From Levilactobacillus tangyuanensis (GTDB lineage: Bacteria > Bacillota > Bacilli > Lactobacillales > Lactobacillaceae), in NCBI RefSeq assembly GCF_003946545.1, contig NZ_RHOA01000002.1, positions 186,001-250,000 of the forward strand: a DNA stretch of 64,000 nucleotides, given 5' to 3'. The notes beneath the pieces are model-generated. The model did no database searches, was not told where the DNA came from, and saw nothing but the letters and a program-made list of their open reading frames with translations. Below, in pieces: positions 50,867-57,826 of the stretch (positions within the stretch are counted from its first letter, which is position 1; each line of letters begins with the position of its first letter). Position numbers and translations under genes: made by a program.

Positions 50867-51666
50867 GCAAACGACTATCGAATGCCTTCTTAATTCTGGT
50901 GTTTATTGTTCTCTATGCCCCCATTGTTTTCCTGATTGTTTATTCCTTCAGCGCTGGCGATACGATGACGGCCTTTCACGGCTTCACTTGGCAACACTAT
51001 CGCGATCTTTTCAGTGACTCCCGGATGCTGGCAATCGTGGCCAACACCCTGTTGGTTGCCCTCTTATCGGCCCTAATTGCCACCCTAGTTGGCACCCTGG
51101 GGTCGCTAGGAATCAACCGCACCACCAACCATGTCACCAAGGAATCCCTACTCGCCTTAAATAACGTCCTCATGGTATCGCCAGACGTCATCATTGGGGC
51201 CAGCTTTCTGATCTTCTTCACCATGCTCAAGATTCCCTTAGGCTTCGTGTCCGTTCTACTGAGCCACATTGCCTTTGAGATTCCGATTGTGGTTTTAATG
51301 GTGCTCCCCCGATTACGCGAAATGTCGAGTTCCATGCTGGACGCCGCACAAGACCTGGGCGCAACCACCAAACAACTGCTATCGCAGGTTATCATTCCCT
51401 TCATTTCACCAGGGATCTTCGCCGGCTTCTTTATGGCCCTGACCTACTCGCTCGATGACTTTGCCGTCACCTTCTTTGTGACCGGGAACGGCTTCTCAAC
51501 GATGTCGGTTGAAATCTACTCCCGGGCTCGTCAGGGGATTAACCTGGAAATCAACGCCCTGTCCGGCGTCATGTTCCTCTTCTCACTCTTGTTGGTCGCC
51601 GGCTACTACTGGATTGAACAGGCCAGTTCTCGCCGGAAGCAACGGAAACGGAGGGCGACTTCATGA
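50863..51666 (+). CDS. potC: Spermidine/putrescine ABC transporter permease
   Basis: A 267-residue permease with six helices and the EAA loop DAAQDLGATTKQLLSQVIIP. The first segment LSNAFLILVFIVLYAPIVFL is typical of PotC. Start ATGA overlaps the potB stop by 4 nt and GGGGGG lies just upstream. The open frame extending back to 50590 is antisense-like read-through of potB in another frame and is not used. Confidence 0.9.
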   Translation: MSKRLSNAFLILVFIVLYAPIVFLIVYSFSAGDTMTAFHGFTWQHYRDLFSDSRMLAIVANTLLVALLSALIATLVGTLGSLGINRTTNHVTKESLLALNNVLMVSPDVIIGASFLIFFTMLKIPLGFVSVLLSHIAFEIPIVVLMVLPRLREMSSSMLDAAQDLGATTKQLLSQVIIPFISPGIFAGFFMALTYSLDDFAVTFFVTGNGFSTMSVEIYSRARQGINLEINALSGVMFLFSLLLVAGYYWIEQASSRRKQRKRRATS

Positions 51667-52733
51667 AACGATTAATGACCCTGATTGTCGGCCTATTGGC
51701 CATCTGTGGGCTGTTGGGCTATTCCAGCCAACAACTTGAGCGCTCAAGTGGCAGCACGGGTAGCCACGTCCTCAATCTCTATAACTGGGGCGATTACATC
51801 GACCCTAAGCTACTCACTAAATTCCAAAAGGAAACGGGTTACCATGTCAACGTTGAAACGTTCGATAGCAATGAAGCGATGTACACCAAGATTAAGCAGG
51901 GTGGCACCCATTACGATTTGGCCATTCCCAGCGAATACATGGTCGCCAAGATGAAACGGGCTCACTTACTCCAGCCCCTCGACAAGAGTCGCCTGACGGG
52001 CTGGAACAACTACGACCCCCGCTTCCTAAATGAGTCGTTCGATCCCGGCAACCGCTACTCCATGCCTTATTTCTGGGGAACCCTTGGGATTATCTATAAC
52101 GATAAAACCATTAAACCCGGAACGGTCGACCATTGGAACGACCTTTGGTCTAGTAAGTATCGCGACCAAATTATGTTGATCGATTCCGCCAGAGACATCA
52201 TGGGGATGGCCCTAGTCTCGCAGCATGAATCCATGAATGCCACCAACCCCACCGTCCTGCGGAATGCCGAAAATAAGCTCAACGCCCTTGCACCAAATGT
52301 TAAGGCCGTCGTTGCTGACGAAATCAAGATGTACATGAGTCAAGACGAAGCGCCATTAGCAGTCGATTGGTCCGGTGAAGCTGCCGAGATGTTGGCCAAC
52401 AACCATCATCTCCACTACGTTGTTCCTAGCGAAGGCAGTAATCTGTGGATTGACAACCTCGTCATTCCCAAGACGGCACAGCATGAAAATGCCATCTACG
52501 CTTTCCTAAACTTCATGAGCGACCCCAAAAATGCCGCCCAAAACGCGGAATATATTGGCTACGCTACGCCAAATCGGCAAGCCAAGGCGTTATTACCGAA
52601 GTCAGTTCGAAATGACCGACAGTTCTATCCGGATAACACCACCTTGGATCATCTCCAGATCTATAAGGACTTATCGCCGGCCAAGGTCCAACTTTACAAC
52701 GACCGGTACCTAGAGTTTAAAATGCATCACTAA
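51663..52733 (+). CDS. potD: Spermidine/putrescine-binding protein
   Basis: A 356-residue solute-binding protein. Mature start LNLYNWGDYIDP near residue 38 is the classic PotD/PotF entry with the polyamine-binding Trp and Asp; YFWGTLGIIYN and VDWSGEAAEML follow in the expected places. The N-terminal helix (residues 4-20) contains Cys16 in LLAICG, but the residue before it is Ile, not Gly/Ala/Ser, so the lipobox is non-canonical and the protein may stay anchored by an uncleaved helix. It overlaps potC by 4 nt and ends the operon. Confidence 0.9.
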   Translation: MKRLMTLIVGLLAICGLLGYSSQQLERSSGSTGSHVLNLYNWGDYIDPKLLTKFQKETGYHVNVETFDSNEAMYTKIKQGGTHYDLAIPSEYMVAKMKRAHLLQPLDKSRLTGWNNYDPRFLNESFDPGNRYSMPYFWGTLGIIYNDKTIKPGTVDHWNDLWSSKYRDQIMLIDSARDIMGMALVSQHESMNATNPTVLRNAENKLNALAPNVKAVVADEIKMYMSQDEAPLAVDWSGEAAEMLANNHHLHYVVPSEGSNLWIDNLVIPKTAQHENAIYAFLNFMSDPKNAAQNAEYIGYATPNRQAKALLPKSVRNDRQFYPDNTTLDHLQIYKDLSPAKVQLYNDRYLEFKMHH

Positions 52734-52737
52734 CCCG

Positions 52738-52781
52738 AACGCCTAATAACCAGGACTTTGGTCTTGGCCATTAGGCGTTTT
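52738..52781 (+). terminator. Terminator of the pot operon
   Basis: AACGCCTAAT / ATTAGGCGTT stem with inner CCAGGAC/GTCTTGG pairing, T tail. Confidence 0.85.
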
Positions 52782-52788
52782 GTGATCG

Positions 52789-52832
52789 AAAAAGGCCCGT
52801 GAGCCAACGCCGCATCGTTAACTCACGAGTCT
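52789..52832 (-). terminator. Terminator of the pst operon
   Basis: Minus strand GACTCGTGAG / CTCACGGGCC-type stem with inner AACG/CGTT and five T, directly after pstB. No phoU gene follows. Confidence 0.82.
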
Positions 52833-52833
52833 T

Positions 52834-53637
52834 TTAACCGAAGCTTCCGGCAATATAATCTTGGGTCACTGGAATCTGTGGATTACTAAACATCGTCCCA
52901 GTCGGCGTATATTCCATCACGTGCCCCAAGTGGAAAAAGGCACATTGACTGCTGACCCGGGCCGCCTGTTGCATGTTATGGGTCACGATAATAATCGTGT
53001 ACTGCTTCTGCAGTTCTAATAGCGTCTCTTCAACCTTGACCGTTGAAATTGGATCCAACGCGCTACAAGGTTCGTCCAACAACAACACGTCCGGCGCCAT
53101 GGCAATGGAGCGGGCAATACAGAGTCGTTGTTGCTGGCCCCCCGATAGCGATAAGGCACTCTTATCCAGCGTGTCCTTAACCTCATCCCACAGGGCAGCG
53201 CCCCGGAGACTCTTTTCAACCCGTTCATCAAGGTCAGCCTTTGACTTAACACCATTGGCCTTCAACGCGTAAACAATATTTTCTCGAATTGATTTTGAGA
53301 ATGGATTGGGTCGTTGAAAGACCATCCCGATATGCTTACGAATCTCGTAAATGTTCACGTTTGGCTCATTAATGTTGACCCCGTGATACCAGATCTTACC
53401 GGTCACCGTTGCGATGCCGTCGTTCATTCGGTTCAGTGACCTCAGATAGGTCGACTTCCCCGAACCGGACGCGCCAATCAAGGCCGTAATCTGGTTCTTT
53501 GGAAAGCCCAAGTTGGCATCGTGCATCGCATGGTTAGCGCCATAGAACACCTGCAGATCCTCCGTTTTTAGCGCCAACGTGGTTTGCGCATCGAACGACT
53601 GAACGGCCGTTTCTTCAAATGAGTATTGTTTTAACAT
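52834..53637 (-). CDS. pstB: Phosphate ABC transporter ATPase
   Basis: A 267-residue PstB. Walker A GASGSGKSTYLRSLNRMND (residues 54-72) with the following NRMND is diagnostic, then [28 protein letters not shown] and VTHNMQQAARVS. It drives high-affinity phosphate uptake with PstC, PstA and PstS. The first 20 residues are a variable extension. It ends the operon, and a terminator follows two bases after the stop. Many lactobacilli have a second pstB and phoU after this point; neither is here. Confidence 0.93.
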   Translation of the reverse strand: MLKQYSFEETAVQSFDAQTTLALKTEDLQVFYGANHAMHDANLGFPKNQITALIGASGSGKSTYLRSLNRMNDGIATVTGKIWYHGVNINEPNVNIYEIRKHIGMVFQRPNPFSKSIRENIVYALKANGVKSKADLDERVEKSLRGAALWDEVKDTLDKSALSLSGGQQQRLCIARSIAMAPDVLLLDEPCSALDPISTVKVEETLLELQKQYTIIIVTHNMQQAARVSSQCAFFHLGHVMEYTPTGTMFSNPQIPVTQDYIAGSFG

Positions 53638-53649
53638 TGGTCGTCCCCC

Positions 53650-54537
53650 CTACTTACTTGCCGTGACACGGCGATACAAGAAGTTCCCTAACAACCGCGC
53701 ACCCAGATTGAATAATAGCACCGCCAAGATTAGGATGGCTGAGGCCGCCGCAGAAAGTTGTGCCGCGTTGCTAGCCATTCCCTCGGTATTAATCTTCCAG
53801 ATGTGAACCGCCAACGTCTCCGCTGGTCGTAATGGATTCAAGGGACTAGCCGGATCCATCGGATTCCAATCGGAGAAGTTCGTGACTGGCGCACTTTGAC
53901 CCGCAGTGTAAATCAAGGCAGCGGCTTCGCCGAACACTCGACCCGCACTCAAGACCACCCCGGTCACAATTCCGGGTAGGGCAACGGGTAAGATAATGCC
54001 AATCTCTGTCTTCCACTTGGATAGGCCCAGCGATAGCCCCGCTTCTCGTTGACTACGCGACACGGCGCTCAGTGATTCCTCAATGTTCCGCGTTAATAAT
54101 GGGAGGTTAAAGAACGTTAACGCAATCGCCCCAGAAATAACTGAGAACCCCATCTTGAACTTCACAACGAAGAGTAAGAAACCAAAGAGGCCGACAACCA
54201 CGGAAGGCAATGAGCTCAGGACTTCGATCGCCGAACGGATCAGGCTCGTCCGCCAATTGTCCTTGGCATATTCGGCCAGATAAATCCCGGCCCCCAATGA
54301 GATTGGCAGTGAGATTAACATCGTCAGAACTAACAGGTAGAAGGAATTGAATAACTGAACGCCAATTCCTCCGGCCCCACTCATGGGGTCAGACGCCCCC
54401 GTTAGGAACTGCCAACTCACGTGTGGCAAGCCGGCACTCAAAATGTAAACCAATAAGAACAGCAAAATTCCCACAACGGCGGCGACAATTAAGTCAATCA
54501 CGACCGTGGCAACGCGGTCTCGTTGTTTAGCGTTCAT
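53650..54537 (-). CDS. pstA: Phosphate ABC transporter permease
   Basis: A 295-residue PstA with six helices. SGAGGIGVQLFNSFYLL, IYLAEYA near residue 88 and GLSLGLSKWKTEIGIILP (the ATPase contact) are typical. It overlaps pstC by 11 nt and precedes pstB by 12 bp. Together with PstC it forms the phosphate channel. Confidence 0.92.
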   Translation of the reverse strand: MNAKQRDRVATVVIDLIVAAVVGILLFLLVYILSAGLPHVSWQFLTGASDPMSGAGGIGVQLFNSFYLLVLTMLISLPISLGAGIYLAEYAKDNWRTSLIRSAIEVLSSLPSVVVGLFGFLLFVVKFKMGFSVISGAIALTFFNLPLLTRNIEESLSAVSRSQREAGLSLGLSKWKTEIGIILPVALPGIVTGVVLSAGRVFGEAAALIYTAGQSAPVTNFSDWNPMDPASPLNPLRPAETLAVHIWKINTEGMASNAAQLSAAASAILILAVLLFNLGARLLGNFLYRRVTASK

Positions 54538-55480
54538 GTTTTAATTGCCCCCTCTTAGCGATGAACCGAACCAAGGCGTTGAAGAATAATGACATCAGTA
54601 ACAAGATTAAGGCCAGCGACCATAAGGCATTGTTTGGCAGCGTACCGTCGATGGTATCCCCAATGCCTGAGGTCAGTTGACTCGTCAGCGTTGATGCCGC
54701 GGAGATGAGGTTCTTGGGCATGACGGCCGCATTCCCGATCACCATTTGAACAGCTAAGGCTTCCCCAAAAGCCCGGGCCATCCCAAAAATAACGGCGGTC
54801 AGAATTCCGGAAGTCGCCGAACGAAGAATAACCCGCGAAATGGTTTGCCAACGCGTGGCGCCCAGGGCCAATGAGGCCTCCTTGTAATACCGTGGAACCG
54901 CCCGCAGACTATCAACCGTCATTGACGTAATGGTTGGTAACACCATGACGAATAGGACGAAGGTGGCCGAGATAATCCCAAAGCCAGAGCCCCCAACTAA
55001 ATGACGCATGAAGGGAACGACCACTGCCAAACCAATGAACCCGTAGACAACTGAGGGAATCCCCACCAGCAATTCAATCACGGGCTGTAAGAGTTTCCGT
55101 CCCCGATTTGGTGAGATTTCCGTCATAAAGATGGCGGTCCCGATGGCAAACGGTGTCGCCACGATCGCCGCGGCAAAGGTGACGGCAAACGACCCCACAA
55201 TCATGGGCGCCGCGCCAATGTGCCCGGTATCCGGTGCCCAGTTTGTGCCTGTCAGGAATTTCAAAACACTCACATGGTTCTGCGTAAACGTGGCAATCCC
55301 TTTAGATGTGATAAACCAAAGCATCGAGGCCACCACCAGGATAATCGCGCCAATACACAAGTAGCTAATCCCCCGACCAACCCAGTCTTCACGGGTGGCG
55401 CGAGTGGCATGATGGAGCCGGGCATCCCATTCATTGGTTTGGGAATCCGGCTTGTTAAGTTGTAAATTAGTTTGTTCCAT
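54527..55480 (-). CDS. pstC: Phosphate ABC transporter permease
   Basis: A 317-residue PstC with six helices. IPSVVYGFIGL near residue 145, LPTITSMTVDSLRAVPRYY and ASLALGATRWQTISRVIL (contact loop) are the family landmarks. A hydrophilic stretch of about 35 residues precedes the first helix. A strong terminator lies between pstS and this gene, so it needs readthrough or a second promoter. Confidence 0.92.
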   Translation of the reverse strand: MEQTNLQLNKPDSQTNEWDARLHHATRATREDWVGRGISYLCIGAIILVVASMLWFITSKGIATFTQNHVSVLKFLTGTNWAPDTGHIGAAPMIVGSFAVTFAAAIVATPFAIGTAIFMTEISPNRGRKLLQPVIELLVGIPSVVYGFIGLAVVVPFMRHLVGGSGFGIISATFVLFVMVLPTITSMTVDSLRAVPRYYKEASLALGATRWQTISRVILRSATSGILTAVIFGMARAFGEALAVQMVIGNAAVMPKNLISAASTLTSQLTSGIGDTIDGTLPNNALWSLALILLLMSLFFNALVRFIAKRGQLKHER

Positions 55481-55496
55481 AAGTTGACTCCCCCTT

Positions 55497-55531
55497 TAAA
55501 AAAAGTGAAGGTGCTGCAAACGCACCTTCAC
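55497..55531 (-). terminator. Intra-operon terminator between pstS and pstC
   Basis: Minus strand perfect 10-bp stem GTGAAGGTGC / GCACCTTCAC, 7-nt loop, followed by seven T. It should make pstS RNA more abundant than pstCAB RNA. Confidence 0.88.
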
Positions 55532-55561
55532 CCCTGTGACTAACACCATACGCAATCGGTC

Positions 55562-56458
55562 TTAGTTTTGTGTTACGACACCCTTGGCATCCTTGGCAAC
55601 TTTCATGTCGTGGATACTGATGTAACCCATGTCCTTAACCAAGCTGTCTTGAACCGTCTTGGAGTTCATGTAAGTCAAGAAAGCAGCCGTTGCAGCATCT
55701 GGCTTGCCCTTCGTGTACATGTGTTCGTAAGACCAGATCTTCCACTTGTTGTTTTCAACATTGTTATCCGTTGGTGTGATGTTGTTGATGGAAACGGCTT
55801 GTAATTTGTTCGTGAAGTATGAGAAGGCCAAGTAACTAATGGCCCCAGGCGTTGAAGAAACAATCTTTTGAACGGCACCGTTAGAGTCTTGTTCTTGAGA
55901 CTTTACAGCGGTTGCACCCTTCAGGACGGCATTTTCAAAGGTTGCTCGCGTCCCACTACCTTGGGCCCGGTTCACAATCACAATCTTTTGGTCTTTACCA
56001 CCGACTTCTTTCCAGTTGGTAATCTTTCCAGTAAAGATTTGCTTCAATTGGGCCATCTTCAAGTTCTTAACCCCGGTGTCCTTGTTAACGACTGGTGCCA
56101 TCCCAACGACGGCTACCTTGTGGTCAGTTAACTTGTCGGCCTTGATACCATCCTTTTCTTCGGCGAAGATATCGGAATCACCGATGGAAACGGCGCCGGC
56201 TTGAACTTGACTCAAACCAGTCCCGGAACCACCACCTTGAACCGTCAAGGTAACCTTGCTGTTCTTAGTCGTGAAGTTGGTGCCGGCCTTTGCGGCTAAT
56301 GGTTGTAAAGCAGTTGAGCCCACCGCCGTGACCTTACCGGACAACGCCTGACTGCTACTACTGCTCTTGCTGCTGGTTGAACTCGTGGCCTTACCACAAC
56401 CAACCAGTAATAAACTAATTGCCGCAATCCCCATTGCTAACTTTGACCCATTATTCAT
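55562..56458 (-). CDS. pstS: Phosphate-binding lipoprotein
   Basis: A 298-residue PstS. The lipoprotein signal ends in LLLVGC with Cys21, followed by a Ser-rich linker. VTAVGSTALQPLA, TVQGGGSGTGLSQVQAG and NRAQGSGTRATFE hold the Ser, Gly and Arg/Asp phosphate-binding positions. ATG 56458 is preceded by GGAG; the 15 residues upstream in the open frame lie in the leader. Codon use is highly biased, as expected for an abundant surface protein. Direct repeats resembling Pho boxes lie 130-150 bp upstream. Confidence 0.93.
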   Translation of the reverse strand: MNNGSKLAMGIAAISLLLVGCGKATSSTSSKSSSSSQALSGKVTAVGSTALQPLAAKAGTNFTTKNSKVTLTVQGGGSGTGLSQVQAGAVSIGDSDIFAEEKDGIKADKLTDHKVAVVGMAPVVNKDTGVKNLKMAQLKQIFTGKITNWKEVGGKDQKIVIVNRAQGSGTRATFENAVLKGATAVKSQEQDSNGAVQKIVSSTPGAISYLAFSYFTNKLQAVSINNITPTDNNVENNKWKIWSYEHMYTKGKPDAATAAFLTYMNSKTVQDSLVKDMGYISIHDMKVAKDAKGVVTQN

Positions 56459-56588
56459 CTCTGTCACTCCATGTCTTTTTAAGATATTGTAGAACCACCA
56501 CATCGTAAGCTAAGCACTCCTTGTGGTGCCTCCCCTTAACTTACAATTTAGATTCTAAGCGATTAATATGTAGTCTTCGTCGCAATCA

Positions 56589-56605
56589 TGTAAATTTTCG
56601 GTAAA
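56589..56605 (-). promoter_or_regulatory. Pho-box-like direct repeat upstream of pstS
   Basis: Minus strand TTTACC-N5-TTTACA (56605-56600 and 56594-56589), matching the 11-bp period TTHACA repeats bound by PhoP in Firmicutes. It lies 130 bp before pstS. Confidence 0.5.
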
Positions 56606-56653
56606 TGTTGCCAAACTCCCCATAAATCCCTTTATGTAAGGGATTTACCGAAA
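56597..56653. repeat. Nested inverted repeats in the pstS upstream region
   Basis: Outer arms TTTCGGTAAAT (56597-56607) and ATTTACCGAAA (56643-56653) are exact inverse complements. Between them lies AAATCCCTT / AAGGGATTT (56624-56632 and 56638-56646, partly overlapping the outer arm). The set lies between divergent pstS and the 116-aa gene. Confidence 0.7.
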
Positions 56654-56677
56654 GCAGTAAATAAAGGTTCGTTCCTA

Positions 56678-56715
56678 ATTGAATGATTGCGATTCAATCA
56701 TAAAATGACTAGAAT
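56678..56715 (+). promoter_or_regulatory. Promoter and inverted repeat for the 116-aa gene
   Basis: TTGCGA (56687-56692), 17-nt spacer, TAGAAT (56710-56715). The inverted repeat ATTGAAT / ATTCAAT (56678-56684, 56692-56698) brackets the -35. Confidence 0.6.
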
Positions 56716-56736
56716 GAAATTAAGAGGTGATTCGCA

Positions 56737-57087
56737 ATGGCTAAAAAAAATGAACGGGTAGCCCGCGAAGCCATCATTACAGATATGAATGACTTTCTGA
56801 TGGACTATGCGGCTGAACGATTGGGCAAGGACCCCAAGTTGGCACAATCGGTGTTCGCTGCCGCCAAAGATGACTTAACCGGCTTAGACTCGTTGTTCAA
56901 GGATAATGGTGTCGGCCGCCGGACGAAATACTTGGAAGTTGCTTCCGGGTTTCTCCACGATGAGGTCCAAACGGCCGAAGCCGATCCCAACACCGACTAC
57001 GATGCCGAGAGTACCGCATTGGCCAAGGAAGCTATGGCTTACCTGGGTAACCACGCCGGGGACTTCGACCGTTGGGAAGAAGCCTAG
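56737..57087 (+). CDS. Hypothetical soluble protein (116 aa)
   Basis: A 116-residue acidic, helical protein with no Cys and no membrane segment, starting with the basic MAKKNERVAREA and ending FDRWEEA. I do not recognise a family. GAGGTG lies 8 nt before ATG 56737. It has its own promoter and terminator and is divergent from pstS across nested palindromes, so it may share phosphate-linked control. Confidence 0.7.
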   Translation: MAKKNERVAREAIITDMNDFLMDYAAERLGKDPKLAQSVFAAAKDDLTGLDSLFKDNGVGRRTKYLEVASGFLHDEVQTAEADPNTDYDAESTALAKEAMAYLGNHAGDFDRWEEA

Positions 57088-57109
57088 GCACTTAAAATTT
57101 GCCAAAGTT

Positions 57110-57145
57110 AAAGGCATTAGGATAATTAATCCTAATGCCTTTTTT
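57110..57145. terminator. Bidirectional terminator
   Basis: 14-bp perfect stem AAAGGCATTAGGAT / ATCCTAATGCCTTT with loop AATTA between convergent genes. Confidence 0.92.
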
Positions 57146-57148
57146 GTT

Positions 57149-57352
57149 CTATTGCCACTGCCACAGGTCGGCCTTCATATTGGTCGCAATGATCTGGGCC
57201 AACAGGTCAATAAATTGGTCTGGCATATATTTCGTGGTATCGAATTCAGTTGGCTGACCGTTAATCTTGGTAATCACCAACCCCTGGCTCTCGAGTGTTA
57301 GCCCATACTTAGGGGCAATCTCGCAGAGTCGTTTCACTTGTTCTTCACTCAT
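57149..57352 (-). CDS. Hypothetical small protein (67 aa)
   Basis: A 67-residue soluble protein, MSEEQVKRLCEIAPKYGLTL at the start and a Trp-rich end (DLWQWQ). It has a plausible alpha-beta-alpha pattern but I recognise no family. I use ATG 57352, with GGAG 8 nt upstream; the six residues before it are not needed. The HPr-like gene lies 63 bp upstream on the same strand, so both may be transcribed together from the cre-bearing promoter. Confidence 0.62.
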   Translation of the reverse strand: MSEEQVKRLCEIAPKYGLTLESQGLVITKINGQPTEFDTTKYMPDQFIDLLAQIIATNMKADLWQWQ

Positions 57353-57415
57353 TGGCCAATCTCCATTCACGCAACTACTCTGAGCTTACGCAAAACGTCG
57401 ATGACCGTCAAGCGC

Positions 57416-57679
57416 TTAATAGCAGTACTTGTCCTTGGCTAATTGTTGATGAAGGGCCGCCGCTAATTGGGCCTCGTCTGGGCCGTCAGTCACCACTTGG
57501 ACAAAGTGACCGGCATGGTCGGCCAATAAGCCAACTTCATCTCGATCCCGGGGATTAATTTCAACATCATGAACCTTAATCGTGGCCTTGGCCTGGTGTC
57601 GTTGACAGATCCTAACAAATGCTTCGGTTTCGTCTACTTTTGGCATGTCTTGGTGCAACTGGAACCCAATTGTCTTCAT
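57416..57679 (-). CDS. HPr-like protein lacking both phosphorylation sites
   Basis: An 87-residue protein whose second half follows the HPr fold pattern: AFVRICQRHQAKATIKV for helix 1 and strand 2, EINPRDRDEVGLLADHAGHF for the region of HPr KSIMGVMSL, and VTDGPDEAQLAAALHQQL for the closing strand and helix (HPr: ADGADENDAL). The active-site IHARPA is replaced by KVDETE, so His15 is absent, and the regulatory Ser46 segment reads RDRDEVG. It cannot work in the normal phosphorelay; a binding or regulatory role is possible. GAGGTG precedes ATG 57679. A perfect cre box lies in its promoter. Confidence 0.65.
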   Translation of the reverse strand: MKTIGFQLHQDMPKVDETEAFVRICQRHQAKATIKVHDVEINPRDRDEVGLLADHAGHFVQVVTDGPDEAQLAAALHQQLAKDKYCY

Positions 57680-57699
57680 CAAAAATCACCTCTGGTCCA

Positions 57700-57728
57700 A
57701 TTGTAAACGATTACATTAGTTTTGCCAA
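57700..57728 (-). promoter_or_regulatory. Promoter of the HPr-like gene with perfect cre site
   Basis: Minus strand -35 TTGGCA (57728-57723), 17-nt spacer, -10 TACAAT (57705-57700). TTGTAAACGATTACA (57701-57715) fits the CcpA consensus WTGNAANCGNWNNCA at every defined base and covers the -10 and spacer, so repression by CcpA is expected. Confidence 0.72.
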
Positions 57729-57796
57729 CCCTTTTTAACGATCCGCCATGGCGTTGGCGGCCGCGAACGCACGTTCAATCTCCCCGTGAAATATGG

Positions 57797-57802
57797 TATG
57801 AT
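57797..57802 (+). promoter_or_regulatory. Extended -10 of the helicase operon
   Basis: TGGTATGAT (TG at 57794-57795, TATGAT 57797-57802), only about 25 bp before the TTG start. The -35 (TTCAAT) is weak. Confidence 0.45.
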
Positions 57803-57826
57803 ATTGCCAGAAATGGAGGCGTTCCT

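Noticed and set aside
56624-56646. Terminator at the AAATCCCTT / AAGGGATTT stem
   Set aside because: No T run follows on either strand, and it lies between divergent genes; an operator or structural role is more likely.
57722-57826. N-terminal extension of the helicase in the longer open frame
   Set aside because: It has no ribosome site and spans the -10 element; TTG 57827 has GGAGG at proper spacing.
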